Shown here: piece after piece, positions 12,405 through 23,739 of the stretch | How the letters are laid out: every line of letters begins with the position of its first letter | Numbering within the stretch: the stretch's first letter is position 1 | Assembly: GCA_950022655.1 (NCBI GenBank) | Contig: OX465581.1 | Location: forward strand, 110,529,125 to 110,593,124 | Length of the DNA: 64,000 nt | Direction: 5' to 3' | Origin: Alentia gelatinosa | Lineage: Eukaryota; Annelida; Polychaeta; Phyllodocida; Polynoidae | Made by a program: the position numbers and the translations under genes | The notes under the pieces: generated by a model | The model's input: the letters and a program-made list of their open reading frames with translations, nothing else | Database searches by the model: none | Told to the model about the DNA's origin: nothing

Positions 12405-12827
12405 GGAGAACTCGACCCGTAGGGAACTCGACCCGTAACGAACTTGACCCGTTTTAAGAACTCGACCCGTTATAAACCTTCTCAACTCCAAGTGTCTCAA
12501 CTGTGGATATATACAACACTTAGTAGTTACTAGTAAGTATGTATCTTGTCTTCAAATTTGGTTTTCTCTGGGGAAGAAAACAAACAGAAACCATTCCCCT
12601 AACCCTATCCCTATCCCTAACCCTAACCCTATCCCTAACCCTAACCCTAGCCCTAGCCCTAGCCCTAGCCCTAACCTTAACCCTATCCTTAATCCTAACC
12701 TTAACCCTATCCCTAACTAGTCAGACCTTTACTTCTATATGAAAATGTCTTATTCATAAGTATCTGAAACGGGTCGAGGTCTCCAAAACGGGTCGAGTTC
12801 TCCTGACAACTACGGGTCGAGTTCTCC
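12405..12827. mobile_element. Inverted-repeat element with subterminal ACTCGACCCGT motifs and telomere-like core
   Basis: The ends GGAGAACTCGACCCGTAG (12405-12422) and CTACGGGTCGAGTTCTCC (12810-12827) are perfect 18-bp inverted repeats. Inside them the 13-mer GAACTYGACCCGT occurs four times on the left (12408, 12424, 12440, 12458) and three times inverted on the right. The centre (about 12595-12717) is a CCCTAA/CCCTAG/CCCTAT array. No reading frame resembles a transposase. No clear target-site duplication was found, so a fold-back or MITE-like origin is inference. Confidence 0.65.
12595..12717. repeat. Interstitial telomere-like (CCCTAA)n array
   Basis: About 20 hexamers, mostly CCCTAA with variants CCCTAT, CCCTAG and CCTTAA. 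The variants and internal position indicate a degenerate interstitial tract, not a chromosome end. Confidence 0.9.
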
Positions 12828-13696
12828 AGCAACCTGGTGGGCAGGTAGGGCGCTGCGTCATGTGTTTGGTAAGGCGATCCTAAACAAGTACCAGCACGGA
12901 GACAGTGCTAAGTGAGCGACACAGACCCATTTGTTGAGTGTTTGCATTGCCTTCCCCCCATCTGCCATAAGATAAAGACCAGCGTGTTTTTCCTAGGCTT
13001 TGTTTTATCACCCAGGAGCGAAAAGAAAAACACCCGAAGTGATTCAAAAACTACACCCACGGTACTAGGGAAGGAAAAAAAGGTGTAGTCCCGTCAAAGC
13101 CGACCTCTAACTTTCTGAAGCAGAAGGACCTTGGTATTGGGTGGTCCCTGTCTAAACTACACTGCCTGACATTTCTGCTGGTTGACCAGAAACAGGTCGA
13201 CCTGCTGGCTGATAAAAAAAAAGGCTCTTCAATATTTATTTGTTTACAATGATTTCATTTATTTTTTGTCATAGGTTGCGGTAAGATGGTATTTTCGCTA
13301 CATCTCTAGAAGTTTGTTTACAATGAAGAATATTTTCTTAAGATCACAGCCGAATGAGATTATAATACGCATCATACGCGTGTAGTTACTGGTAAATCCT
13401 AATGTTGTTAACTAATTCAATGGTGCTTAGATAAGAGATAAGAGATGCATGACCAGATGACCACCGATAATCAGTATGCTGTAGACTCTAATAAGATCAG
13501 CTATTTTTTTTTATTTACAGAGGTATTCTCCCCTTATTCATATTTGAACTCGGACATCATAATCTATAGAATTTCACCATGGTAAAATTAACTAACGAGA
13601 GCAAGTCTACTAAGATTTTTCCTATCAAGGTAGCATGGTATGAAGAGGGTCAGACGACTGCTATCGTGCGTAACACGACCACAAGCGTTCTCTTAA
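12828..13696. other. RRBP1 intron, no recognised feature
   Basis: AT-rich intron. No repeat family or exon was recognised. Confidence 0.5.
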
Positions 13697-13878
13697 CACC
13701 ATGGAGTTGTCCCATTACCTTAATTCCATATAAGGAATACAGTAGACCGAGTAGCCAATGACTGCATTGGCAGCAAACCCCGACCTTCACCCTGACCTCC
13801 TTACATAATATTTTCTCGCGCCTTGGGACGGCTCTGCAGTCGAGAGTTGACCTCGAATCTTAGGGGCCACAACCACCC
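13697..13878. repeat. Dispersed 182-bp repeat, copy 2
   Basis: The second copy of the element at 8826-9007, same orientation and same length. Substitutions such as TAGACTGAG to TAGACCGAG suggest moderate age. Confidence 0.85.
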
Positions 13879-15920
13879 TCCTTAATGGTATGAAGCCAAC
13901 ATTTCTAGAAAAAAAAAGATGAAATCGAAAGACCAAGTTCGGGGCTTTGATAACATGACCAGCCTCTTGACAACTTTTGCCTCATAGAAATCAGATCCTG
14001 CCATATACCCAATAAAGAACACTAATATGGGTGTACTACACAAGGACCTATAACAGTAACGTCGAATGGGTGGTATTTCATTTGAGCTGAATTCCGGACC
14101 AGTTTAAGTGGTATTTTTCACCCTCTACGAAGCGTTCTGGCCAGCTAATTCTTATACCACTATGATATTATCTCACACAGATTATTTGAATGTTGTTATG
14201 GTTACATGAACTCGGGATTACTTTACATAGAAAACAGGGATAGGCCTGCTATTTACCAGGGACATAATACCACCCTCATGTTTTATTATGTGTCAATAAT
14301 AGTCACCTAATTATATGTATGTCACCATAATGCAGGTTACAGCAATGAGGGTGATGGTAGCTGAAAATAAACATGCTATTACGTTTAAGCCTTGGGTGAT
14401 CTAATCTCATTTACGCAATGACTATTTACAAACCCTTCCCCTTTATCCATCCCATATAGAATACTGATGCTTTGGTTATTATATATCCAAGCTATTATAA
14501 TTTTCGCAATAGTTTGTAAACTTATAATTAAACTTAATGCTGTCAGTTGACTCTGTAAGGGCGCCTACTGAGTACCACCAGGTAGTCTTTTTCCGCCTCA
14601 GAGGGTACTAAACTATCGAAAAGATCCTACCATTAGTAATTAAAACTAATGACAAAACTTAGCGCTATACTTATACCACATTGAAGACATTAATTAACAA
14701 GAACAGGAGAGCATCGGCTGATGGTGGGTTGGTTTGGTCCCAGTTGGCTGAACTCCCCAAGGTGTTGAGGTAATTAAAATCTTTAGAATGCGTACTTTGC
14801 TTAAGAACGTATTTCTACCATTTGACCTCTAAATGGACGGATTTAACTTTTATCTATTTTAAAGTGCTCAGCTGAAACATTGGTATGCCCTGGGGTGTCC
14901 TTTGGTTAGTGATAAAAGGACCGGCACCCACTTTGGTGTCTCTGTTATCACCTGACTCGACTATTATTGTCTGATCTGCACTCTGAGCGTGTAGAGTCCA
15001 AATGTTGCATCAGAACTACAATCACACCTAAACACCGCACACCTATCAGACTCTCTACGCTCGACACTATTGTGGATTCTAATACTTCCGAATGGACTGA
15101 TTTTGAATTTATTGAAAAAACTTTTTTCCGTTTATCTGGAATTGTCCTACTCTGTTCCCTGATGGGGGTGGTGAGTCTGGACATGCCGGATTCCAAACTT
15201 TTTTAGGAATTTTTTTTTGAATTTATACATTATTATAGAAGGATATCTAAAATCTGAAGTTGTCCTAATTAAAACAAACTGTATTTGGCGTTTTTTCCCC
15301 AAACTATATAATTGTCTTCACACAGTACAGGTGAACAATATGTAATACGATAATATGCAAGTCACAATAACCTTAATGATCAGGAAATGGCTACTTATAT
15401 TCAACTATGGCATCATATTCTAGTGCTATCCCTCGAGTTTCTGAAGACTATTGTCTTAGACGTGTAGCGGAATTTTAACCATTCACTAAACTGATACAAA
15501 GGCAAACATCCTTTCCTTTCTCACGTAGTGGAATAAAGACAAATCCTACATAGTAATCATTATCGCGAACATAAATTTTCTTATACCTTTCATGTCAACT
15601 AATTTGTCAGAAACTGATCAATACCAGCACCAGTAACCACACTTCAACTTGGGATCACTTCTATGTTTCTACCAGAAACCACAACCAATATGTCTACAAT
15701 AAAACATTAGCCTTATTTACACTCAACATAAACCTTTTTACTTCCTTCCCAAAGACAACTTTTTCTTACCGAATCAGGTTGCTGATAGAAGCAAATAGCA
15801 GATGTTAGATCAATTTGTCAAATTCTGTTTACAGGACTGAGAGTCGGGACTAAGGACAAAGTCGTAAATCTAAAACACTTATAAAAAAAAAGAATAATTT
15901 AAAACTTATCTAGGATCATT
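13879..15920. other. RRBP1 intron, no recognised feature
   Basis: AT-rich intron. Overlapping open frames on both strands near 14948-15206 have no splice context or domain content and were not called. Confidence 0.5.
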
Positions 15921-16148
15921 GTTGGTTGGTTGGTTGATTTGATTTAACGTCCAGTTAACCATCAGAGGTTCTTACCAGACTTCAAGGTTCTTTTATACCA
16001 CAAGGGTGGTGATCAAATTTATGTAATGAATTTTAGGTAGAAATCTCACCCCTACACATTTACCGAGGTGAAAGTTCTTTTACTTACCACACCACATAGA
16101 CATGATATGAGAACTATTGGCCTTTGATATAACAGTAAATATTTAGGA
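15921..16148 (-). mobile_element. SINE body without tRNA head, copy 1
   Basis: Shares TTTAACGTCCAGTTAACCAT, GTGGTGATCAAATTTATG, TAGAAATCTCACCCCTACAC and ACATAGACATGATATGAG with 18349-18590 and 28212-28514. The tRNA-like 5' part is absent, so this is a 5'-truncated copy if the tail is at the left. Confidence 0.7.
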
Positions 16149-17260
16149 TCAGAATGGATATGGATCGATATATATTCTAACACTGCGACTGTTGCCTATG
16201 GAGATGAAATGTTGGAATTCCGTTATATGACGGAAAACTTGCATCCTTGCGTATATGAATATAATAACATTGTTGAGTTCAAAGAACTTTTATAACTGGT
16301 CACACGTATACTTTTATCCTCTAGGAGTGCCAGGATATGATTAGAAGCTGATCTTTTCGCAATAATCGCTGTATATCTTACCGATACATAGATAGAAGGC
16401 ATCTTTGTTGAATCAAAATTTAAAATACATTTGAAACTTTGATTTATGATACAACTGAATTTATGATATCCAAAGAGAGATTGAGTGGATCACGGGGTTC
16501 AAGTCGAAACTTAACCACAGATGCTTATGTTACAAACGCTTTTTTATTAAAGTTTCTGGTACCAAAGCGGTTGATGCTACAGGGGTCAATATCTCGGGAG
16601 CTATAACGAGACGAGTGCGTTAGAATGTACATAACGTCTGGGTACAATCCATGTACATTGTGAGCTTCAGATTGACATTCACGTAGATTCACGACTTTCA
16701 TGATGGTTTCTTTTTTCCAGGTTTGTTTTGTTTGATTGTGGTTTCAAGTCCCATGGGATCCTGAGGGTATAAATATAGAGACCTTTTTTTCCAGGTGATG
16801 ATGTGTGACGTCAAACAGTATTTTCATTGTAATTTTTTCCCCTTTTTTTCTGAATTTGATGAGTAATTGTCACTTTTAAGTTCGCATAGGTTGGGTATAG
16901 AAGTGTTTTTGCCTCGTTTTCTAAATCTTTTTTATCAAGTCAAACAGGTGACCCACTTAACAGCGCATTCCCTTTCATACAGGGCCACATGTATTGATCG
17001 GGACATCTTTCGTAATAGAGTATAATTAGTTTGGTTTCAGGCCGTGTAGATCCATGAATAAATAAAAGATTTTGTCCTTCGCTCCATACTTCCCATCGGT
17101 TCTCCTGCTATTTTGTACGTTTAGCCATTTATACCCACTGCATAATATCATTGTGTGGATAACTCCATCTGAAGAACACTGCAACAAGGAATAAGCGAGT
17201 ATGTTCTACAGCTGGGCACTATTGTTAATAGTTATGTAACACCAGTAGGCAGCTACTCAC
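16149..17260. other. RRBP1 intron, no recognised feature
   Basis: AT-rich intron sequence. Nothing recognised. Confidence 0.5.
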
Positions 17261-17344
17261 CCTGAGCTGTGATTCCGTGGTCTTGTTTGTGCGTTCAACT
17301 TCATTTAGGCGCGATTCTAGGTTCTTCTTGGAGTGGATCGACTC
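17261..17344 (-). CDS. RRBP1: RRBP1 coding exon 7, coiled coil
   Basis: An 84-bp phase 0/0 exon of 28 codons with a polypyrimidine-rich acceptor ending CTCTAG and donor CTCAGG|GTGAGT. It encodes SKKNLESRLNEVERTNKTTE and ends in SQLR, continuing the heptad register into exon 8 (QLREEN...). The next intron is 13.7 kb, the largest seen in this gene. Confidence 0.88.
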
Positions 17345-17423
17345 CTAGAGAGAAAAAGAGAATATATCAGATTATTCCGAATAATGCATTTTATTTCAAG
17401 TATCCGTCGTTTATTTCAAAGTT

Positions 17424-17678
17424 CAAGGATGTCAGTTGGGGTCATGAAAAAAGATAGGGAGTATTTTTAAGGGGCATTTACTGCCTCAGAGAGACTGGGA
17501 ATAGATAGGAAATACATCGTTTTTGGCCATGGAATGGGGCTGGGGTGTGTGGGAAGGTTTGAACCACTGTTTATAAGTGTGAATAAGGTCGACTTTATTC
17601 ACCTTTATTTTTAGGCAAGAAAAAGGGAATTTATAAACTGAAAGGATTTCCATGGAAAATAGGAAAATGGCCATCCTT
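17424..17678. mobile_element. CAGGGATGTCAGTT MITE family, copy with eroded ends
   Basis: The left end reads CAAGGATGTCAGTTGGGGTC and the core GAGAGACTGGGAATAG..TGGGGCTGGGGTGTGTGG. The right end GGAAAATGGCCATCCTT is a decayed reverse complement. It lies 80 bases from RRBP1 exon 7. Confidence 0.7.
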
Positions 17679-18348
17679 AATAAAGCGATATTATGCGGAG
17701 ATCAGTAATCGATCATGAGTAGATCAGTACAGCAATGTACTTTGGAGTCCAGCCACGCGGTGTGCTTGCGCCAGGAGTGTGTTTACATGGGGCACGTCTA
17801 CGGGAAAACCTGTTAATCACTGATTGTTACAGCCATTGATCACGCCCGGTGGTCTTAGTTAATTATTCACGAGTTGGCGTGCGGAAAAGAGCATGCCGAC
17901 AGGTCCCGGTGGAAACCACTGACCCCTCTCCACACGGTCATGTACATGTATGCTGGTACTGCAGGTTGGAGAACTGTGTTTAGGACGATTCGCATAACAT
18001 GTTTCAATAACATGATTATTACCCAACTTCCGTGCATAGTAAGCCTCAGCCAAACGCTCATGATAAAGCGTGAACTTTATTTGGTAGCGCTGTTTCTCCT
18101 TGCACCATGGTAGTGCTACGAGGAGCTAAATCGAATTAGCGTAGTCATTGGCGATTCATGAATTTTTATCATGAATAAGTCATAATACAGATCTTCAGGC
18201 TATTCCTCCAAGTGTTTAAGTACAGCTAGCATTCAATGCAGAGGACAATGAACAGGTGTTATGGTGCTTGGTAGTACGTTTTGATTTTGGTACCAAATAC
18301 AATTAAGATGATGTAATCATTGATTGTATACAAATATAAGATGAAGAT

Positions 18349-18590
18349 TGTTTGTTTGTTTGGTTTGATTTTACGTGCAGTCAACCATTATAGGTCCTTT
18401 CCAGACTTTCTCAAGGTTCTTTTACACCACGAGGGTGGTGATCGAATCTATGTGATGAATTCAGGTAGAAATCTCACCCCTACACATTTACCGAGGTGAG
18501 AGTTCTTTTACTTCCCACACCACATAGACATGGTACGAGAAGGATGGCCTTTGTTATAGCAGTAAATTCACCACTGCTGGGTGTGGGATA
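18349..18590 (-). mobile_element. SINE body without tRNA head, copy 2
   Basis: Matches 15921-16148 over most of its length, including GGTAGAAATCTCACCCCTAC and GTGAGAGTTCTTTTACTTCC. It ends in CACCACTGCTGGGTGTGGG, the point where the full copy at 28212-28514 continues into its tRNA-like part. Confidence 0.72.
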
Positions 18591-18659
18591 AGATGAAGAG
18601 ACAAGTGATGAGTATGAAATCTTATAAAAGAGAAAGAGTTAGACATTATTACAGAATGT

Positions 18660-18825
18660 AAATTGAAAAAAATGGGCCGAGATGGGGCTGAGGTTGTGTG
18701 CGGAGGTTCGAACCATCATTTTATTGAAATGGAAAAGGCTCAATTGATACTACGTCTATTTTCTAACTTATAAAATTAAATAAAAACAAGGGTTTCTCTG
18801 AAAAAGTGGAAAACTGCCATCTCTG
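18660..18825. mobile_element. CAGGGATGTCAGTT MITE family, 5'-truncated copy
   Basis: Contains the family core GGCCGAGATGGGGCTGAGG..GGTTCGAACCATC and the right end GTGGAAAACTGCCATCTCTG. The left terminus is absent. Confidence 0.6.
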
Positions 18826-19782
18826 TTATTATCCCCTATCGTTTTATGTATGATACACAAATAAAATCAAACAGGTCTCGTGTTTCAAGTAAAGCAACAG
18901 ACCCAGTTTCACTGTACGAAAATGTCAGTATAATGTCAACAACGATATCAGAATAGTGTAGAAACGGCAGATGGGCTATAAATAAATCATAACGATCTGT
19001 TTTCAATCTGTATAGATGATATGTTACTTCAGGTAACGTCACAATTTGACATTTTCTTCGTAGAGGTAATTGTAGATGACGTTACACAGTTAGGATTCAG
19101 TAAAAAGATCACAAAACTAACTGCAGACACTGAGTGAAAACGGGATTTGACCCAGCTCGTCTATAGACTTTGATTAGTATCATTCTCGCAATGCTGGGGG
19201 TCCGTCTGGCGAACAGATTTGCCGTTGATTTAGATTTACTGTCGCGATGGGGTGCCGACACCTGTATCTGTATTACTATCCCGCCGCCAATGTAACATAT
19301 TGTATCATCCTTTACAATATACATCGCTGGGATATTGGAATAGATGTCATCAGACTAGATTTATACCACACATGCGCCATTATCAAAGTATACTTTAACT
19401 GTTAATTACCCGAGGTACTTACCTAGTACTGAAGGGGAAGAACTATATGAATTCTAACAAGATGTCTCATCGTGAGACATGTATTATATAAAATTTCTAA
19501 TTGTAGTCATATGATACAGCCATGCAAGTGAGCCAGTGGCATAAAAGGAGATGTAACCTAAGTATTCTGGGAGGAGTAGGGTGGAATATCCACGTTATTT
19601 CGTAGAAGAACGACGCGTTTATGTCGAATGGCAATAAAAGACACTTTCAGTCCGACCTCCTAGCGGAAGGTCCACTTGTGCAGCAGATATGTAGCAATAT
19701 ACCCCCAGGGGACGATGCTCTTATGGCAATGGTACCGGAAGTTATTCAACAGGTGCATATATTATCATAATAACATATAGAA

Positions 19783-20052
19783 CAGGGATGTGAGTTGGGA
19801 GTTAGGGAAAAAAGTGGAAATATTTTTCATGTGGATTTTTCTGCCACAGAGAGACCGAGAAAACATGGATAAAATGTCCCTGTCGGTCATGGCATGGGGC
19901 TGAGGGTCTGTTGGGAGTTTCATACCACTGTTTTATTGGTGTTACTGACTGCTAAATCAATATTATCTTTGTTTGACGTAAGGAAAAGATATTACATATA
20001 CTGAATATGGAAAAGTGGATTTCCACGGAAAAGTGGAAAACTGACATCGCTG
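19783..20052. mobile_element. CAGGGATGTCAGTT MITE family, near-complete copy 1
   Basis: A 270-bp copy. The left end is CAGGGATGTGAGTT and the right end AACTGACATCGCTG, forming an imperfect 14-bp inverted repeat. The body is almost identical to 20638-20904. The flanks (ATAGAA, and ACAGAA one base further out) may be a decayed target duplication. Confidence 0.85.
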
Positions 20053-20265
20053 TACAGAACACTCATACTGAATAATGATGCGTTACGTAGTGTTTTTAAA
20101 TTATTTTTAAATAATTAAGAAATTCTATGAATTTTGTCACATAGAATACTGTTTTTAATAATGGCTTGGAAAAAAAAGTATTTAGTAATGGCCCCAAAAA
20201 GTGCCTGAAGGCATTCTTCATCCCCTGCCTGGGAGTGCCTCAAGGCATATGGAGAAACCAAACAA

Positions 20266-20386
20266 GAGTTAGTCGTGTTGTTGTTTATCGCACAACGGCA
20301 AGATCGCGTATTACTGCTTTCAGCTTCGCCTCGCGCAGTAATACGCGATCTTGCCGGAGTACAATGAACAATAACACGACTAACTC
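20266..20386. repeat. Large perfect-stem fold-back palindrome
   Basis: Two arms of about 50 bases (GAGTTAGTCGTGTTGTTGTT.. and ..CAATAACACGACTAACTC) include a nearly unbroken match AAGATCGCGTATTACTG / CAGTAATACGCGATCTT around a short loop. It could fold into a long hairpin. No coding capacity. Confidence 0.88.
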
Positions 20387-20402
20387 GAGTTTAGTTTAGA
20401 AT

Positions 20403-20562
20403 TTATCCTACCCCTCCCGTCTAAATTACTTCTACATTAACATATAACGTCATTTGTCAAGTGTATCCCACTAGAGCGATATTTTTCATTTTTCTGAACT
20501 CCAGACCGAATACAGTGACCCAATGTTAAGCCTATGGAGTTTTTTCATTAGGGGTAGGATAA
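20403..20562. mobile_element. MITE with TTATCYCACCCCT ends, copy 1
   Basis: The left end TTATCCTACCCCT and right end AGGGGTAGGATAA are exact 13-bp inverted repeats. The interior shares CCCAATGTTAAGCCTATGGA with the copy at 24596-24725. Confidence 0.8.
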
Positions 20563-20637
20563 TACATCGTCCCCTGCCTGGGAGTGCCTCAAGGCATTAC
20601 TCGGACTGATAGGGTTAAAAAAGCGTATATATATAAA

Positions 20638-20904
20638 CAGGGATGTCAGTTGGGGTCAGGGAAAAAAGTGGAAATATTTTTCATGTGGATTTTTCTGCCA
20701 CGGAGAGACTGAGAAAACATGGATAAAATGTCCCTGTCTGTCACGGCATGGGGCTGAGGGTCTGTTGGGAGTTTCAAACCACTGTTATATTGGTGTTACT
20801 GAGGCTAAATCCATATCATATTTGTTTGACGTAAGGAAAGAAATTACATATACTGAATATGAAAAAGTGGATTTCCACGGAAAAGTGGAAAACTGACATC
20901 TCTG
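20638..20904. mobile_element. CAGGGATGTCAGTT MITE family, complete copy 2
   Basis: A 267-bp copy with ends CAGGGATGTCAGTT and AACTGACATCTCTG. It is flanked on both sides by TATAAA (20632-20637 and 20905-20910), a probable 6-bp target duplication. It stops 20 bases from RRBP1 exon 6. Confidence 0.88.
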
Positions 20905-20924
20905 TATAAATGACTGGTCTGTAC

Positions 20925-21128
20925 CTGTAGTTGTTGTTCCAGGGAGCGGGTGTGTGACTCCTGTGCCTGTAGGTCCTTCATACGGTTGTGCACGTTGGTC
21001 AGGTCCTGCTCAGAGCGGGCGGCGCTGGAGCGGGCCGTCTCCAGGTCCTTGGTGACGGCCACGTTCCGCGCCTCTGAGCGACGTAGATCCTCTGTTACCT
21101 CATTAATTTGACGGCTGGCCGCTTCGTG
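20925..21128 (-). CDS. RRBP1: RRBP1 coding exon 6, coiled coil
   Basis: A 204-bp phase 0/0 exon, residues 449-516, with acceptor AACCCTTGCAG and donor CTACAG|GTACAG. Coiled-coil content includes INEVTEDLRRSEARNVAV and DLTNVHNRMKDLQAQ. Its 3' boundary lies only 20 bases from a 267-bp inverted-repeat element (20638-20904) in the following intron. Confidence 0.91.
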
Positions 21129-22305
21129 CTGCAAGGGTTAAGCGCGTAAGTCAAGTGACGTTAATATTAGGAAACGTCCTTACTGTGGATGAAACGGTTC
21201 CTGTTCGATATCAGTCATCGATTAGATATTGCCTAACGCCATAAGGCGGAAGGCAGTATCAAATCAACGACTGACCGAGAATGAGAACCATTTCGTCCAC
21301 AGTGAAGATGTTTGCTTATTATTATATACCTCAAATCGATGAAAAAAACACCATTTTAATTACTTATTAAGTCACAGTGGGGACGAACAATATTATTACT
21401 GCACCCCTAGCAGCGGGCAGTATTTAATAGACATTGGCACACAGATATGTAATAATATCAGCATGGTCCTCATCTGTATGAATAGTTTTTCTTCGGTCAA
21501 TATTTTCTGTACATGAGAGCTTTGATGAAACTCTAAGACTATGCAACTTAAGATTTACCATTCATAATTCATTTGTCGGGTCGGCTATAACAGCCCAACC
21601 GTATGGCCCTTGTGAGGAAGACATAACGCTTAAATCAAAACAGGCATACCATTTCATAAGCCTCCAGAATAAATATGTATCAATTCACAATACTTCTACT
21701 GAGGGTGGAGGCATCAACTCATGAAAACTCATGCATCTAATCTTGAGGATGTGCAAACGAATCAAGGTCCATTTCTATGCCCATTATGGAAGTGGAGACA
21801 TATCGTCAAATGGTTATATCATTATATATTTACGAGAGACTAAATGCTTACTGCCCTTGTTCCGGATATAGTGTATATAACGCACGTCACCATGTGATGC
21901 AAGTACAGGCAAGAGACCTTAACATTTACAGAGATGCCAGTGAGGTCTAGGAAAAACACCCGGAAAATACCTGAATCCTGATTAAATCCATTATTTATCT
22001 CTAACATCATCAACACCTGGTACACGCACAAAACCCGGTAACCCGGAAATAACTTGAATTTTTTTTTTTTTCGGCTTGTGATAAGAGGTGTTATTGCCAC
22101 GTCGTAATAATCCGGAAATAACTTGAAAACTGACGGTTCTGCATTTCTAAATAAAAAATTAAAAAATTAAAATTTATTTTTAAAAAAAATTTGCATTTCT
22201 AAATAAAAAATCTTCATAACAATGATCAAATCTATATGTACATGACCATATATTCGGAACTGCCTACTGCTCCCCCGGTCAGCCCAGCCCTGGGTGTGGA
22301 CCTAC
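21129..22305. other. RRBP1 intron, no recognised feature
   Basis: AT-rich intron between exons 5 and 6, with simple A/T tracts near 22060 and 22145-22210. Confidence 0.5.
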
Positions 22306-22456
22306 CTTCTGGAGCTGCTCCTTGTAGTGGGTGAGCTGGACCTCCAACTGTTTGTTTGTGTTAGCGCTAGCACTCAGTTTGACCACGTTCTTGGACAGCT
22401 CCTCCTGAAGCATCTTCAGCGCCTGTTTGTCATTGTTATCCCGGCGAGCGTTAGCC
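22306..22456 (-). CDS. RRBP1: RRBP1 coding exon 5, coiled coil
   Basis: A 151-bp exon, residues 398-448, with acceptor TTCTGATTGCAG and donor CCAGAAG|GTAGG. It encodes NARRDNNDKQALKMLQEELS followed by more heptads ending in YKEQLQK. The split Gln codon with exon 4 and the phase-0 end are consistent with its neighbours. Confidence 0.91.
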
Positions 22457-23401
22457 CTGCAATCAGAACGACATGCACTTCAGTTACAACGTCATATGTG
22501 AATGACTGTTACGTACAGGCTCTGTTTGCAGTATGTGTGTACTGTACTATCATTTCTTCATATGAACTCTTTTTATCTGGCACTCCCAGCGCAGACCTCT
22601 GTTAGTCTCCTACTCCCAGCGCCGACTTGGAAATAGACTTGCTCAAGTCTTTGATTATTATCATTTGGTAAATGATTAAACCCAACCAGAATGACGTTCA
22701 TTATAGTGCAGTTTGACGTGTCAGCTACCGCGACTATTGAGCAAGTGACTGACTGGGCGTCTGATCCTGGGCGTCCCAGGGTTAATTGCTATTCATGTAT
22801 TGTGAATCTTTTAATAGAAGAAGACCACCATTGGTCAGTTAGGTTATATGACCTTTTCAGAGGATTCTCATTGGCTGAAAAAGCAACAAAAGACTCTCAG
22901 AAAGTCAAAGACCCGGCGGGTCGGACAAATAATCCTCATGGGAAAAAGATTTTTAAAATCGGTAGTTCATTATAGTATGTATCCTTCTCTGACTGGCCCA
23001 TGAATTCTGTATCTCAGCAAGGAGGGTAGCTATAGGATGCAGGGACTGGAGCAAGTCTACTAGGAAGTTGATAGGAGCATCTCTCATCGTTTGTACGATA
23101 TGCCCAGCACCGGTGGTGATAACCGGAATATTTATAGTATCATTTGTCATTGGGCAATATCACATTAGTGACTACAGAATTATTGACTATACAGAAGAAA
23201 ACGGTCATTCCTCTTTTAAAATAAAATAAGTCAAATGTGGACAAAATAGCTATAAACTTTTATCAATCTGTATCATGTGGCTTTGAATGGGCCATCAACC
23301 TTCTTTTCATATACAACCTGAACACTGAGAAATAAAATACGTTCTCTGTTGATTACTTTCCTGCACTAAAACTATGTGACGATAAGGAAACCTTACTAGT
23401 G
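22457..23401. other. RRBP1 intron, no recognised feature
   Basis: Intron sequence between exons 4 and 5. No delimited repeat apart from a short echo of the 7296-7465 unit near 22636. Confidence 0.5.
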
Positions 23402-23739
23402 TTAACCCTTTAAGAACGGGTACCTGCGGCTGAGCTGCCCCTTGAGGACGGGTGTTGGTGGCATTTTATACCACTAGGGGACGGGCACATAGTTGTCAGA
23501 ACCGATAATTTTAGTGTTTAATCACGTGATACGACACATAAACAAAAATATCATATTGTTCCTGAATACAAATACTAATTGCGGAGTCAGACCTACATTA
23601 TATGAAAATTTGAATAATATTGCTCTATTACTTCCTTGTTAAAAACCAATTTGTATATTTTTGAGAAATGATGCCTCAAGGTATCATTCGCCCTGGGCTG
23701 GTTTATGCCTTAAGGCATCATTCGGCCTTATAGGGTTAA
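23402..23739. mobile_element. piggyBac-like MITE with TTAA-CCCTTT ends
   Basis: The left end TTAACCCTTTAAG and right end CTTATAGGGTTAA are inverted repeats with one mismatch, bounded by TTAA. TTAA duplication and CCCTTT-type termini are typical of piggyBac elements (established knowledge). The interior has GCCTCAAGGTATCATTCG and GCCTTAAGGCATCATTCG repeats but no transposase. Confidence 0.72.

Noticed and set aside
12595..12717. True chromosome end
   Set aside because: Short, degenerate, internal to a gene intron and enclosed by inverted repeats.
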